DNA from: Chlorops oryzae
Lineage: Eukaryota; Arthropoda; Insecta; Diptera; Chloropidae
DNA: 64,000 nt
Assembly: GCA_020466095.1 (NCBI GenBank)
Contig: CM035808.1
Span: 13,327,663-13,391,662, forward strand
Direction: 5' to 3'
Shown: positions 45,617 to 58,900 of the stretch, in pieces
How positions within the stretch are numbered: position 1 is the stretch's first letter
How the letters are laid out: each line of letters opens with the position of its first letter
The notes under the pieces: model-generated
What the model was told of the DNA's origin: nothing
The model's input: only the letters and a program-made list of their open reading frames with translations
Database searches by the model: none
Translations under genes and position numbers: made by a program

Positions 45617-48600
45617 TTTATGCCAAGAAAATATATTCTCTTGTGGATGTCTTCATATTCTTTGTAACAATCTTCAATTTAAAAGGTTTGCGTGAAGGTA
45701 TTTCTTATACTTTCAGATATCGATTCAAATACAATAGCAGAGCTAATGAGTTAAAAAGAAATTCAACTTCTAGCTGCCATTTGCCTGATAAGTATACCCA
45801 TTTTTACCAATCAGTTAGATCGATTCTAATCGATTCAAGCCGCACTCAGAACGTATCCTTCGACATTTTCTTTTCCAATGAAATCGAGCTCATTTAAAAT
45901 TCTTTCATAAATTTTAGACAGAAATTGTGGTAATTTTTTTTTTTTTTTTTGCTCAAATCAGAGCACGTTTTGCACGAAATATGAACGAGTACAGGCGTTA
46001 TTTACGCATGCGCAACCTGTTGAAGCAACAAAGTACAAAGTTAAGTACATTATTTTTTGTTCGCTTGCAGACTTGAGAGTGGCTCTAGCAATCATGCGTG
46101 CACGCAATGCAAATGTGCGAGATCTCGTTTATGTCGTTCAAAGGCTGAAATTACAACGGCAGTTTCTTGTCAGATATGAAATTGGAACTCGAAAACGTGT
46201 TGCGGTCATACATATATTCATTTAATGCCATAAAGTTTAAAAATTTTGTTGCTTTCCATTTATCGAAGCAGTTATTTAGCTACGGTTTTCATCGTGCGAA
46301 CGTTTTAAGAAATTATGTTCAGCAATCTCTCGTGATCATCATATGATATGCCTTGACTTCAGTTGAGTTGACTTGAATTGACTTGTTGATGCCGCCCTAT
46401 TTGATTGTAGTTCTTTTAAGTAACGATACGATTGATGTGAACAGAGAGGTCCATGTCTATCAATTTTGCACTTGAAGCGGTCGTTTTAGGCACGCGATTT
46501 AAATTTTTTTGGAAATATTCTTCTTTTAAAATTCATTAATTTTTGAGAAATATTCCTTGTAGTTTCATTAATCAAAAAGTTGATATATTTAATCGCTTCA
46601 TAATTGAATATTCTTTGATATTCAGATTCAACGATCAACACGAAATCGATAAGAAAATAATATGCATAATTAGGGACTTTCTCCAATGGAATGTGCGTAT
46701 GTATGTGAAATGAGCTCTAGGCCTTTTTGCTTTGCTTTCTTCTAGCAGGGTTTTCTGAAATTTTTTTTTTAGCTTAAAATTTTTATTTATATATTTTAAT
46801 TAAGCTTTAAATCGAAACGAACGTGTGACGTAAAATCGTAGAAATGATTTAAAGGGAAATTATGAAAATGGTCGCTTAATCGTTGAGGCGCTTGAAAAAA
46901 GATACGGTAGTCAAAAGCGAAGGTTTATGCGAAGCAAAGAAAAACTTGTTCAAGTCAGAGACAAAATTTGGTATCATTTCATGAATTAAGCAATTGTACC
47001 TTTCGTGCATATTCTGTAATTCTCTTTTTTTTTTTTAATCAAAAACGTGAGCTTAACCTCGGGGCAAAAAAATAATCAGATGATGAGATGAGTGGTCAGA
47101 ATAAGAACTTCGGACCACCAAGCGTTGTTGAAGGAGGAGCCTTAAGACGTTTATCCATCAACGAAGAATTATTTGAGGGCATATTATTATCATTTAAGCA
47201 TGAAATGATATTTACTAAATGAAAAATTGAGCAAGAAAAGAAATACTCGGATTCAAGGCTTTTCGAATCATTTATCTTCACAAGTTTGATTTATTGAAAA
47301 TTTAAAGCGAAAAATCGCTTACAAATTGGCGCAAAAACAAAAAGACAAAACCAAACAGAAACGAATGTCGCTGGTAATTACTGCTGGCCGAGCCCACATT
47401 TTTTGTATGCTAAATTGAAATGAATTGTAATTCACACCAGCCAATTAATTTAAATAATTCTCTCTTCCCTACAATACAAAAAAAAAAACGCGAATCGATT
47501 GCGAATCATAAAACGATCCCTCAGCACATAAATTGCTGCCTTTAATTATGGCAAGTCGTCGTCGTCTGTGATGTAAGACGCTCCTTAAAGTATTTACAAA
47601 ATATTTGGTATTTATTTTTTAATATTTTTTTTTTAACATAAAAGTTCACATTAAATCGCAGCGTATCAAAAGCTTATGTGCTTAGTCATTTGGAATTTAT
47701 TGAAACAGCATGATACCTGAGCTATTAAGAGTTGCCAACATCTATTCGAATCAATTTAAGTTTGAAACATTTTTTTCTAGCAACATTGTTGCGCAAACGT
47801 TTTTCATGCTATTTATTTTATTATAAAAGTTAATAACTGAAAATCGATGCATGAGTCTGGCAATTAAATACATAAAAATTTGACGTATCAAATAGTAAAA
47901 ATGATTGCCAATCTAAGTTTTTATTGATGGAAGTGAAGGATTTTGTGTTTTTCAGAGAAGAGCTAGAGGTAGAGGGAGAGATAGCCGCCTGAAGTTTGCT
48001 TAAATTCAGACCGAATATGTACATTCTAAATAAACTCGACCCGCTCGAAATCAAAGACCAGACAGAATTGTTCAAAGAAGACTGTTTTTTAAATATCGAC
48101 CGCCTTTTGCCATTTAATTTCAAGCCAACGCGATATGGCTTTGGTTTTTCTCTTTTTATGATAATTTAACTAATTACCATTTTTAGCATGTCGAGGTCTC
48201 ATGAGTTGAGCTCAATTTCACCTTCATTTCAGACAATTTTCAATAGACAAGAGGCCCATACCGTTGACGCACTTAAGCATTCATAGCGAAATGAAAAGCT
48301 AGTCCAACTTCATAATCAAATTCAGACAGCGGAGAAAGTGCTCAGAGATTTGAAAAAAAATTTCTAGTTTGCATACCAGTTTCGAGCTCTATGGTGACAG
48401 GTGAATAAAAAGAGGTCTCTCGTTTCGAAAAAGAGTCGCTTTAATATTTAAAAAAAAATTTTTTTTCTTCTTTTTTTTTTTTTGCTTTGATATTATTATG
48501 AATTCAAGACGTGAAATAGTCAACTCCTCTTTGGCTATCAAATCTCTTTAATTGCAAAACGGAAACGGTGCGCATAATTCGGTTAAATTCATTCATAAAT

Positions 48601-49128
48601 TCAACGGCGTTTAATTGTTTGATTGCAAGAGATTGTTAGATTGCATAGACCAGAGCGATGCAGCAATGCAGCTTTTATGTTCATTCATGAATTCCGAAAC
48701 TCACTCATGAAGTAGTGAGCCGGTTGTCTTTTAGTCTTTGCCTTGTTTGTTTAACTAAATACTTTTCGCATTTAGTGTTACAGGTGCTTATCTCCAAAGC
48801 TGTATGTATGTATGTATGTGAGAGTCGATCAGCAGCTTTTGACATTTGTACTGTGTGAATATTGCTTACGGTATGTATGTCAAGCATTGGCTTGATGATT
48901 GAGGCAATAACAAAATGACAAGCAGATGTTAAATGCACCAGTCTCTGCATTTACACAGTCATAATATTTAAAAGTGGTCTTTAGCTAATAAGTACATTCA
49001 CAGCTTCTTATTAAAGCATGACATTTAAGACGACTGCGTTTAGTGCAAAAAAAGTTCCATTGCGTAATTAATTCGTAATAAATTTATTGAAAGTCTAAAA
49101 TGATTTTTCGTTCTTATATTTATTTCAG
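45617..49128. other. Non-coding stretch upstream of the echinus exon
   Basis: No coding exon or bounded repeat. Contains a (TGTA)n-like run at about 48803-48820. It is presumably 5' intron of echinus, because a splice acceptor opens its right end. Confidence 0.4.
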
Positions 49129-49171
49129 ACACAATAATTTCATACGAAACAATTAAAAAGGCATTTATTTT
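49129..49171 (+). other. 5' untranslated part of the echinus exon
   Basis: A strong acceptor (TATATTTATTTCAG) ends at 49128. The 43 bp between it and the ATG contain no other ATG in frame, so at least one untranslated exon must lie upstream. Confidence 0.6.
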
Positions 49172-49456
49172 ATGAAACGATCAGACAATATGGCATCGCC
49201 GATGACTTCGACTCTTTATCATAGACAAGCAGCGGCACAGACGAATGTTTCGATGTATGCGTCACCACAGGCACAAGCACAAACACAAAAGCACTACCCC
49301 ATCGTTGGTGGTGTGCAGAATCCATCTGAACGAAGACGCTTGATTGAGCTGTTGAAGGCACCAAATGGTTTAATGTCTCCAGGATTAGAACCATCATCGA
49401 AGGGTCTTCTCAACGGGCCGGGCCAAAATAATTGCTTCCTCAATTGTGCTGTTCAG
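49172..49456 (+). CDS. ec: echinus (USP53/54-type ubiquitin protease), first coding exon
   Basis: 95 codons from the ATG at 49172 to a perfect donor CAG|GTAAGT (phase 0). A Gln/Ala-rich lead (ASPQAQAQTQKHY) is followed by RRLIELLKAPNGLMSPGLEP, then GLLNGPGQNNCFLNCAVQ, the cysteine box that starts the ubiquitin-specific protease fold of the USP53/USP54 family; the catalytic Cys is in NNC. The rest of the catalytic domain, including the His box, is not in the window, so the following intron is longer than 14.5 kb. Drosophila echinus controls interommatidial cell death in the developing eye and acts on ubiquitin conjugates. Identification rests on the distinctive GPGQNNCFLNCAVQ and the preceding linker. 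Confidence 0.85.
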
Positions 49457-49979
49457 GTAAGTTCTTTGAAAGCTTTTATACTCAAAAATTATGAACTCAA
49501 AAATTATGAACTCAAAAATTATGAACTACCCCTCAAAAATGCTTCAACAGCGTGTGAAATTAATAAGCTTAAGAAATCCCTTATTTAGAGATTCCTATTC
49601 GAGGGGAAAAAACACAAATAGTGGAATCTTAAACACCTCCTTAAAAGCATAGATTATGGGTTGTTTTATGCTTCCTTCATTTTTATGATTTATATTGCGT
49701 TTTTTTAAATTAAATTCGCCATTGATATTGAGAAACGCCACTGTGACTTGAATTTTGTGTTTTTATTTTTGAATCTCTTTTATTCATTTGGGTTTAAATC
49801 CGTTCTCTATCCAGCTTTTTTTGGCCTAAATCAGAGGTCGGCACATTATTCACTGTTATGTTGAATATGTTTCTCAGTTGGAGCTGAATAGGCGGGCAAG
49901 GAATATATCGAATGGATATACGGCGATCTATAGCTAAGTTAGTTCAACCAATCCGAATTCGGCTTCTCTTAACAGTTGC

Positions 49980-50480
49980 AACCCAGCGAACCTTTTTGGA
50001 GTGATCAGACTATGAGTCCGAAGTTTTCAAAAAATATCAGGCTCAGAAAAATTAGCTCGGAAGGATTCCGAAAATTAAATAAATAATAACTCCGAAACGA
50101 TTCGGATTTTTTTTTTACAATATGGAAGGCACAGAAATATGACTCCGAAACGATTCCGAATTAGTAATAAATTATAAAGCACAGAAAATTGACTCCGAAA
50201 CGATTCCGAATTTTTTTTTATTACAATATGTAAGGCACAATAAAATAACTCCGAAACGATCCCGATTTTTTTTCATAAAATATAAGACACAGAAAAATTA
50301 CTCCGAAACGAGTCCGAAAACTTTACTCAATAGAAGGCTCAGGGAAGTGAGTCCGAAAAGTTTCCGAAATTTTTATAAAACATGGGGTTCACAGAAATAA
50401 TTCCGAAAAGATTCCGAAATTTTTACAAAATATGAGGCTCGAAAAAACCACTCCGAAATTATTCCAAAATATGTATATAG
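49980..50480. repeat. Minisatellite of about 55-60 bp units
   Basis: About eight degenerate units built around ACTCCGAAACGATTCCGAA, a T-run, AAAATAT(G) and AGGCACAGAAA. It starts CAACCCAGCGAACCTTTTTG and GAGTCCGAAG, resembling the 40722 repeat unit. Unit boundaries drift toward the right. Confidence 0.75.
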
Positions 50481-50642
50481 TCAATATAAGGCTTGGTTAT
50501 GAAATTCGGAAATTAGGGAAAAGTGTGCATTTCGGACCTTAAATGGCCTTATTGTAAATGCTTTTACTCCGAATGAGGAAAAATGTAGTCTCACAAACAC
50601 AATGGGTATCTCTGTTTTGTGAATAAGCATCATTCATAAGCC

Positions 50643-50975
50643 TACCCAGCCGGGTGTTGTGGTGTATCGGCACGAAGTTTATGAAGAAGTAGATAGGTCA
50701 ACATAAGAAAAAAAACTGTTTTCAAATTATTTCACAAGCTGTGTACAATGCCATACACCCGGTATATAGCTTGTGTATAGAACGAAGTGAACTAAACCGG
50801 TATTTTTCATTATTTCAATATACCAATGCTATACACAGTGAACCCAGTTTTCTTCACACCACGGCAAATCTTAGGACATGTATTAGAAAAAGTGGACAGG
50901 TCCCCCGTATATTAGCAGCATTATGTGTGCTATGCACGTGTTCGAGCACCTCCTGTGCACAGTTCCGGCTGGGTA
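50643..50975. repeat. MITE with TACCCAGCCGG ends
   Basis: TACCCAGCCGG at 50643-50653 and its exact reverse complement at 50965-50975. About 333 bp, no coding capacity. Internal GTGTACAATGCCATACACCC / GCTATACACAGTG pieces form secondary inverted repeats. It directly follows the minisatellite. Confidence 0.6.
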
Positions 50976-51709
50976 CATTTTGAGTATTGAGTCCTCTCAT
51001 CTTTTCTTCCCTTTAATAAATAATTTTTATAAATATTTTTGAAAAATATAAAAAAAATACCTTAATTTTTACCAAAGTATATTTTTGACTAGTAGCCACA
51101 AAAGTCAATCAAAGTCACATGTCAAAATTTTGCAAGTCATTTTAATATAAAATCATTTTAATATAAAAAAAAACCAAAAAAAAAAAAAATCCTCATCATT
51201 TAGCTCTAAAAAATTAAGTGCACTGAGACGTCACAATTGAAATCTTGAACGAAGATATAATTGCCGTCATTTTTTGAATTGATTGCCTTCTTAATCTCTT
51301 TTGGCACGCCCAATTAACCAAAGAAACACGTCGCATGGGAGATTCCAATTCTTTCCGATTACCTTTAAAATCACATACAACATCGATGGTCAGCCTTTTT
51401 GATGTATGTACATATGTACCTACTTTCGCGGAGATCTTGAATTTGAAAGCAAAATTTCTCTCTGAGGTTAATGCAACTTAAAAACGCAATTCTACAAAAA
51501 ACCAATCCCCTCCACTATTATCTTTCTTGCCTACTTACGCACTTACCTGTGGGAGTTTAATAAAAGCACGAACAATTGACTGAGCAACTAATTGTGCAAA
51601 AAAAAAGAAAGAACTTTTAAATTCAAAAAACCCCCCATAAGGGGAAAAATATAGCAATAATAATAATAAAAATCATAATTTGTTGAATGTACTTCTTGGG
51701 CTGCGTTCT

Positions 51710-51752
51710 ATCTCTCTCTCTCTCTCTCTCTCTTTCTCTTTCTATTTCTCGC
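51710..51752. repeat. (TC)n microsatellite
   Basis: A run of TC dinucleotides that becomes T-rich on the right. Confidence 0.85.
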
Positions 51753-52242
51753 ATCGCTAATAGATTCATTTGCTCCAACATCGTATTTTGCCCCCCTACT
51801 TTTGAATTCTATTTGGACTTTTTCTTTTCCTACTTTGGCTCCCTAAGTTCTCGGTTCTCACTGTCGGCAGGGCTGAATTAATTTACTTTATTAAAGTGAA
51901 TCATGTTGCATGCAAACTCTTCTTGCAGGCTTCTTTAAGTGCAAATTTTGTGTGGGAAAGTCACACGCGCCAAAACAGCTGTAGGAACGTACAGCACACG
52001 TAACAGCTGAAGCACAGCTGTTACTGAATAAAAGTACACGCCTGAGAATATTTTCCTTTGTCTTGGACCTTTTATTAGGGTGTTCTTGTTACTGATTTTT
52101 TTCTTAACCCTTTTTTTGTGCCTTAAATCTGCATAGTAATTGTACATTGAAACAGAAGATAAAAGGGAAATAGAAGCTTTTCGTCGTTCAACCGAACGAA
52201 TCCGAAATTTTTCCAATTCTTACAACTTAAACTTTAACTTAA

Positions 52243-52974
52243 GGGGGTCTTCTCATTGAGCAACTTTTTTTTTCGACTTTTTTTTTTGCATTTATTTATA
52301 GTTTGGGTAGTTGTGAATATGCCCCTAAAGGATTTTTTGAAATTCGAAATAGTTTAGAGGATATAGCCTTCTTTGTCGAGCAAGATCTGCGCTAAAACGA
52401 GTAATTTTTGCGTTGCTTCAAACTTTAAACGCGTTTATCTCGAAACCACGTTTTTCGAACTGGCGGCCATGATATCTCCAGTTCAACTGAACCGATTTTC
52501 ATGAAGCAAAGTGGAATCGACGCAGAATTGTCACCATTCTCGGGTGAACTTCGACCAAAATTTTAAAAATTTTTTTACTATTTTTTTTTTTTACACTAAA
52601 CTACAAAAAAACCCCGAAATGGAAATTTTTTTTTTAATGGCCCCCATTTTGTAAAAAAAAAATCACAAAATTAAGCTTGAGGCTTACCCGAGAATTACAT
52701 CTATACTGATTATAACCCCGTTTTTTTTCCCATTTCGGACGCTCCGGAGACCCGGAATCGTGGCCGCCGTGACGGCACCTTTTTTTCACCACCAACTTTG
52801 AAGTCTCATTACTTTTTGAACAGCCCACGTATCGAGGCAAAAAAAATTTTTTTATTTACTTTGAACCTTTTGTAATACAATAAATAAAAAAAGTTTTGAA
52901 TTATTCTTTGCGTTTTCAAATAAGAATTTTTTTAAAAAGGGTCCAAAAAACGGGTTTTCAATGAGAAGACCCCC
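52243..52974. mobile_element. TTAA-flanked inverted-repeat element, copy 2
   Basis: Inverted relative to copy 1 at 5091-5815, with high similarity over the whole length. It has the same GGGGGTCTTCTCATTGA ends and is bounded by TTAA at 52239-52242 and 52975-52978. Here there is no long flanking direct repeat, only TTAA. Non-coding. Confidence 0.85.
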
Positions 52975-55900
52975 TTAACGTAAATAGTAAAAAAATTAAA
53001 ATGTTTTTGAAATCACAAAATCTTTGGTCGGAGGCAGGCAAGGAAATATTCAATTATGCCCACATACAAATAGCTTAAGATCGCTGTGCATAAAACTGGC
53101 AACGTATCATTAGAGAGACACCATATCGCCGGTATGGGCGACTGAACCAATTTTGGATAGAAATTAACGTATTAGAGAAATTAAAAACAAAAAACAAAAT
53201 TTTTTTTTTTTTAATTTTTCATTTGCAAATTTACGTAGGCACAATCAGAAGAAAATATTAAAAAAAAAAAAATTCGTATCTTAAAAAACCAAAAAAAATT
53301 AATTACATAATTGCTTAAAATCTCCAAGCAGCTGCCTTGGAGCGCAGAATTAATTTTCTTCTTTTGACTTAAACGATGATTCAGCTAACAACAACATCAT
53401 CATCAAAGTCCATTTGATTAAGGGCAGCTGTTCTTTTTTTAGCATGTGCCAATGGCTGGCGGTCACTTTTTGCAATCGACAAGGGTTAAAAAAGTTTATG
53501 TGTAGCAAAAAGTATAAAATAAAAGTTCAACAAAAAAAAGCTGTAAGAAAACGTGCAAGATCCCATCTCCTTTTTTCACAGTCTCGTCTTCAAATTGTTT
53601 TTTTTTTTTTTTTTTTTTGGCAGGTCAAGCTGCGTGCTGCCGAAAGAAGAACACCTGCTCCATTAATTTGCTTATATTTCCAAAGAGTTACTTTGTTTTT
53701 TGTTGAAAGCATGAGCTCTCAACCAATCATTCAACACTTTAGGTTGAGATGCGATAAAAGTTTCGATTGAACTTGAATTTCGAAACGCCAGCCGCAAAAC
53801 GAAAGACTCAAAAAACGAACTTCATGTCGAAAATGATTTCGGTTGAGGAGTATTGATGGAATAATTGCTATTGGGATTGATGAAAAACTACGTCCATCAA
53901 AATTTGATTTTGTGAAGAATTGAATAAAAAGTTTTAAGGTCTTTTTATTCGTCGTCCATATTGAGGCGGCGGTAGAAGTAAAGGAATTTCAATTGAAATT
54001 TGTTTAGAGTTTAAAGCCTCTCAAGTCGTTTCTGTTTATTTATTTAATTTTTTTTTTTTTTTTTTGCTGAAAGTAAAAAGCTTCAACATCTATAGAAATC
54101 CTTCTTTAAACGTCCCGTTCACTTCTAATCTTTTGTGTGTCGGAACTCAAATAACACATCCGGAAGGAAGCAGCTCAACAAAAGGAAGCAGTCTATTGCG
54201 TTCAGAACTCTATCGTGTAGAATAATTATACAGCTTATTACCGCAAAGCTAGGTGCCCACTTCCTTTTCAGCTACGAATGAGACGTGTGATGCCCTTTTT
54301 TATTTGAAGTTTTTATAATTTTTTTAATTTTCTTTATTTGTGATTCACTTCACAGGGCACTTCCTTCGAGCAGTGGTGGGTCTCGCCTATTATATTCATT
54401 GACTCAACACATTATATTGATAAGATTTCATTTTTCGTTTGATTTGCTGAGCTTGAACGCATTTAAAGCAGCTTCTCACTATTATTATAATTTTTTTTAT
54501 TCAATTTTATTTTACTACTTTTTTCCGTGATATCGTACTATGGCTATGGTTGCCACACTTGAATGCCTTTTCTTTCGTTTGCTCTCATATTTACTTTGGC
54601 TTCAATTTTCTTTGATATGTGTGTCGGCTGTGTGTCGTGTTCTTTCGCTGTTGTGTTCTGCTCTTGGTGTTTTCATTTCTTAAGTCACAATTCAGTAGGA
54701 ACAATTCAAGATTAGTTCACACGATAAATTGAAGCAATATGAATTTGATACCAAGTCTTGATATCGCAGAGAGGAGAATATAATTATGAAATGTAGACAA
54801 CGTTGGTTCCTTCTAGACTTCTAGATTGAGGATATTATGGTGACATTTAATAGTCTTAAGATCTATAAAAGTTGATAGTTCTAATGTATGAGAAAAAAAA
54901 GTTTATTTATAAAAAGGGCTTCAAGTGAATCGGAACTTTCACTGTAGAAAGGGACTTAGTTTTGTTTTTTTTTTGGGGGGAAGAATTTAATTGCTCTTGG
55001 TAATTTATTATTAGTTTTTCTTTATACAAACAAATTATGAAATCATTTCAAGAGTCTCAAAGAGCTTTGAGATGTGAAGGAGATAAATTCCAAGCTTGTT
55101 TTAATAGAGCCATTCTCGATGTCTTAAGTAGGCACTAATCAAGAAATCAAAAGCATTAACTTTTCGAAAAAGTAAATTTTAACAAGGAACTTTTTAATGC
55201 TTCAACTTTTTTTTTGTTTGACTATAAACGATCAAGAACTGGTTGTTCTTTGATAAAATTTAATTATGTGAATGAATAATCATGTCTGAAAATCATAAAA
55301 GCGAATACCTCATATAGTATACTTCCATGTATAGCGTTAATTTTTGGACAACAGCGAATTATCTTAATGAAATCTCAGCTACCGATTTATGTTTTCTGAC
55401 CACAAATTCGATTGATCTTGGTTTCGAGCTGTCACATTATGCTCTTAAGCCTCTCAGTTTTCGTTCAACATTTCGCAATTCGAATTTATTAATTTAACCC
55501 CCTTTATGCATGAATTTTGTTTGACTAAAGGTTAACCTATATTCTCGCAGCATAGTAATTAATCATTAGTTCCAATGACACGATTTAAAGCAGTAACCAC
55601 AAGCATTGTATTGTATAGAGACATTGGGAGACTAATTGAAAATATACTTTTTTCTTCGTTTGCCATAAAGTAATCTAAATCGAGTAGTGTGAATGGGGTG
55701 TGGCTAGCGATTTGTTTTGTTAGACCACAAGAATCAGACTACAAAAAATAGGTTCAAACATTTTATATCTTGCAACGATTAAGTTGGGTGAATGATATGG
55801 CACGCTTTTCGTTGATATGAGTAAACCTAGTAATGGTGTAACCCGAAAGCCCGTTTAAAACCAATTCTGCCACATTCAAAGGTGCGTTTCTCTTCATGTT

Positions 55901-58900
55901 CAGTAATTGATGCCGTGCCTTAAATCATTTTATTTTCATGTTAATTTTCAATTCACGCATTTTGTGGATTTTTTCTATGACATATCGTCTCAAACCGATG
56001 AAATGTCATTGAAAATGATACCTTTTGACGCAGCTTCGTCGAAGACACATCTGAAGAGATTTGCATGATATCAATTTACTTACTTTGCTTTACTTGACTG
56101 CTTCTTCGAGTTTCTTTTGCTTTTAGAGCTCATGAACTTGATTCAGTGTTATGCTTGAAAGCGCAGCCTGAGAATTGGATTCCCTCCCTATTTTTTACAC
56201 CTTAAATTCATTCGTTCGTCCGTCTGCATGTCTGTCTGTGCACTGGCTAGTTGGCTGTCGAACTGACTGTCTGACTGGCTGGTTGCAGACATGCTTAATT
56301 TAGCAAATCGTTAATTACGAACTCTTCAGACATTGGCCAGACGACGCGTAGTAAGGAATTAAATAATATCATTGAAGTACGATAACGCGATGACTCTGAG
56401 AATATTTAAGCAGGCCATGAACTTAGTCATGCCATTGTGCCGTGCTTTTTTTTGTATTCTTTTGAAAGGAAAACGAAAAGTAACCTCTTCAATGAAAAGG
56501 CATTTAAAATGCAGAAGCTGTCGTCGAAATTGTAACAGCCCAAAAAAAAAAAAAAAATTCACTATTATTGCATGTGGAAGTCAGACAGTCAATTTTGTGT
56601 CTTCATTGTCTGTGTTCAATGAACCGAACTTTTTATTAAAAGTAACAAAAAAAAAAGAAGAAAAAAAAACAAAATTGAAAAATTAAATCAAGTTCGTGTC
56701 TTCAGTCTTTTGTTTGAAGGTGAGAGAAGTTCGTGGAGTAATTGACTTTTGATTTGTTTTGTTAAGTGCTTATTTTGCCTAGAGTAAGTGCGACAAAGAA
56801 AACGAAAAAGAAAATCGTGATATTTGTGGGTGCCAAACTGCGTGTTCGATTACGTAGTATATTGGGAAATTTATTTATGTCTTGTCTGTTCGGTTTTGGT
56901 ATTCACAGTCACATGGGTGGATTGATCAAGAGCAAGTGTTAAATGTAATAAATTAGAAGTTCAATTACGTGAGTGAAAAATTAATGGCTTCATTATTTGA
57001 CGGTGTTTCTCAAGAAGATACAGAGTCGTAAGTCTTGTCTTCAATTATTGAGAAATCAAGTTTAATTTTTTTTTTTTTTATTGAAAAGGACAAAGGGGCA
57101 TCGTAGAACCAGTCTGATATTTAAGTTGAGTCCATTTATTGAAGGCTTTGAAAGATCATTGACAACTTTAACGGATTCGAATAGAACTGGCACGCTTTTT
57201 ATATTAATGCTTTATTTATTTTCTTTAAATTGAGAATCATTCACTAGAGTCTTACAAAAAATAGTTTTAAGCCTCCTACCATAAAGGGTACAGTATGCAT
57301 TTTAAGGTTAAACAATTCTATTTTACCTCAATTAGCATTTTACTCACCTTATTATCTTATTAGTTCTTCTATCTCTGAGACCATTTCATAATTGCTTGTT
57401 ACGCTTTTCCTCCGAAGGCATATTTAAGTCACCAATTAGGATTAATTTTTCTATGACTTGAAGGGGTTTGAACGTAATATGACTTAACATAATTTGAAGA
57501 AAATATCCTTTAAAAAAAAAATCAAAGTTCAAATGCGTTTTTATTGCTCGCAGGCCATTTGCAAAATGTATGCTCGTTAGCCACGAATTTGACCAAAAGT
57601 AGAAACTAGGGCAAAATAAATTATACATTTGTGCGAGCATGGCAAATCTTACAATTGTGAACGACGGAAATTTCGAATCGAAGAGAATAAAATCCAAGCT
57701 CTTTACATGAGAGCTTCAAGCAATGAATTTCCTCAATTTGTGGTCGCTATTTGTGCACCTGTACGCTTTGTTATCTATCGAATGGAATTTGTGGTGAATG
57801 CTTGCGCCGAAATTGGCTGTAGGTGATTTTGAGATACAATTTTCACAAATATTTTTTTCTCTCCTTTGCTGTTCGGCTTGAGAGTGCATAGCTGAAAGTA
57901 AAAAAAAAAAAAAATACAACCTATTAGCAATGGAATTTTCACAGCATGTATGTAGACCGTACTTAAAGCTTATCAGCAATCGCAACATTGCCTATTATGA
58001 GAATGGAAGTGAGGAACAAATAAATAAAAATCGGGAATTTGTTGAATTTTCGAACTTTTAAAATAAACTGATAAAAATAAATTGTTCTTAAAATCAAAGC
58101 TGTCCGCAACGGAAACACTTACAAGAGAAAATTTTAAAGAAAATTTTTAAAAGTAAATAAAAATCAAAAATTGAGAGAATAACGCGAGTAAATAGTTGAG
58201 CGGAAATGGTCGTACATCAGAAGAAAAAAAAAAAAAGCAAACCATGTGAGCAATGATAAAAGTTGTAGGAGAAAGCAATTATCGCGTGACATGCAACAAA
58301 ACAATTTATGATAATGCTTGGCGTAATGGTCAGAAAAAGAGCAGAAAAAAGTTCATACCGCGCAATGATTTCTGAAGGGGAAGGAAAATGATAAATTCAA
58401 AAAAAAAAAAAACTAACAATAGAAGAAATCAAATGTAATGTGCTGTTGAAAACGAAAGAAATTAAATTGATTTAAATGCCTTTCTACAGAGATAGATGAA
58501 AGAAAATAATTTAAAAAACGATCAAATATTTTTGGCTCTTCATTCTGGGTCCATTAGATTGATTTAGCAGCCAAAAATCGTTAACAACCATTTCTGACTA
58601 ACACCCACATAACATACCTGCAGTTGGTGTTGAGACAACATGTTTCTGAGCACATGACCATACATAGCGCATGTTTATATCATGTGCCACCATGAAGAGA
58701 ATACTTTTAATATGCCTACAGCAAAATTGAAGTAGCTCAAAATTGAATTCGAAGAATTATTTAAAAAAGTAGAAGAAAAAAAAAACGATATGTTTTCTTC
58801 ATATGGCTGACAGTGATGTGTCATTTGAAAAAAGGATTGACATAACAAGACATGATAGAGCATCACAACAAAGCATGTAATGCTGACAGCCAGCTGTGTG

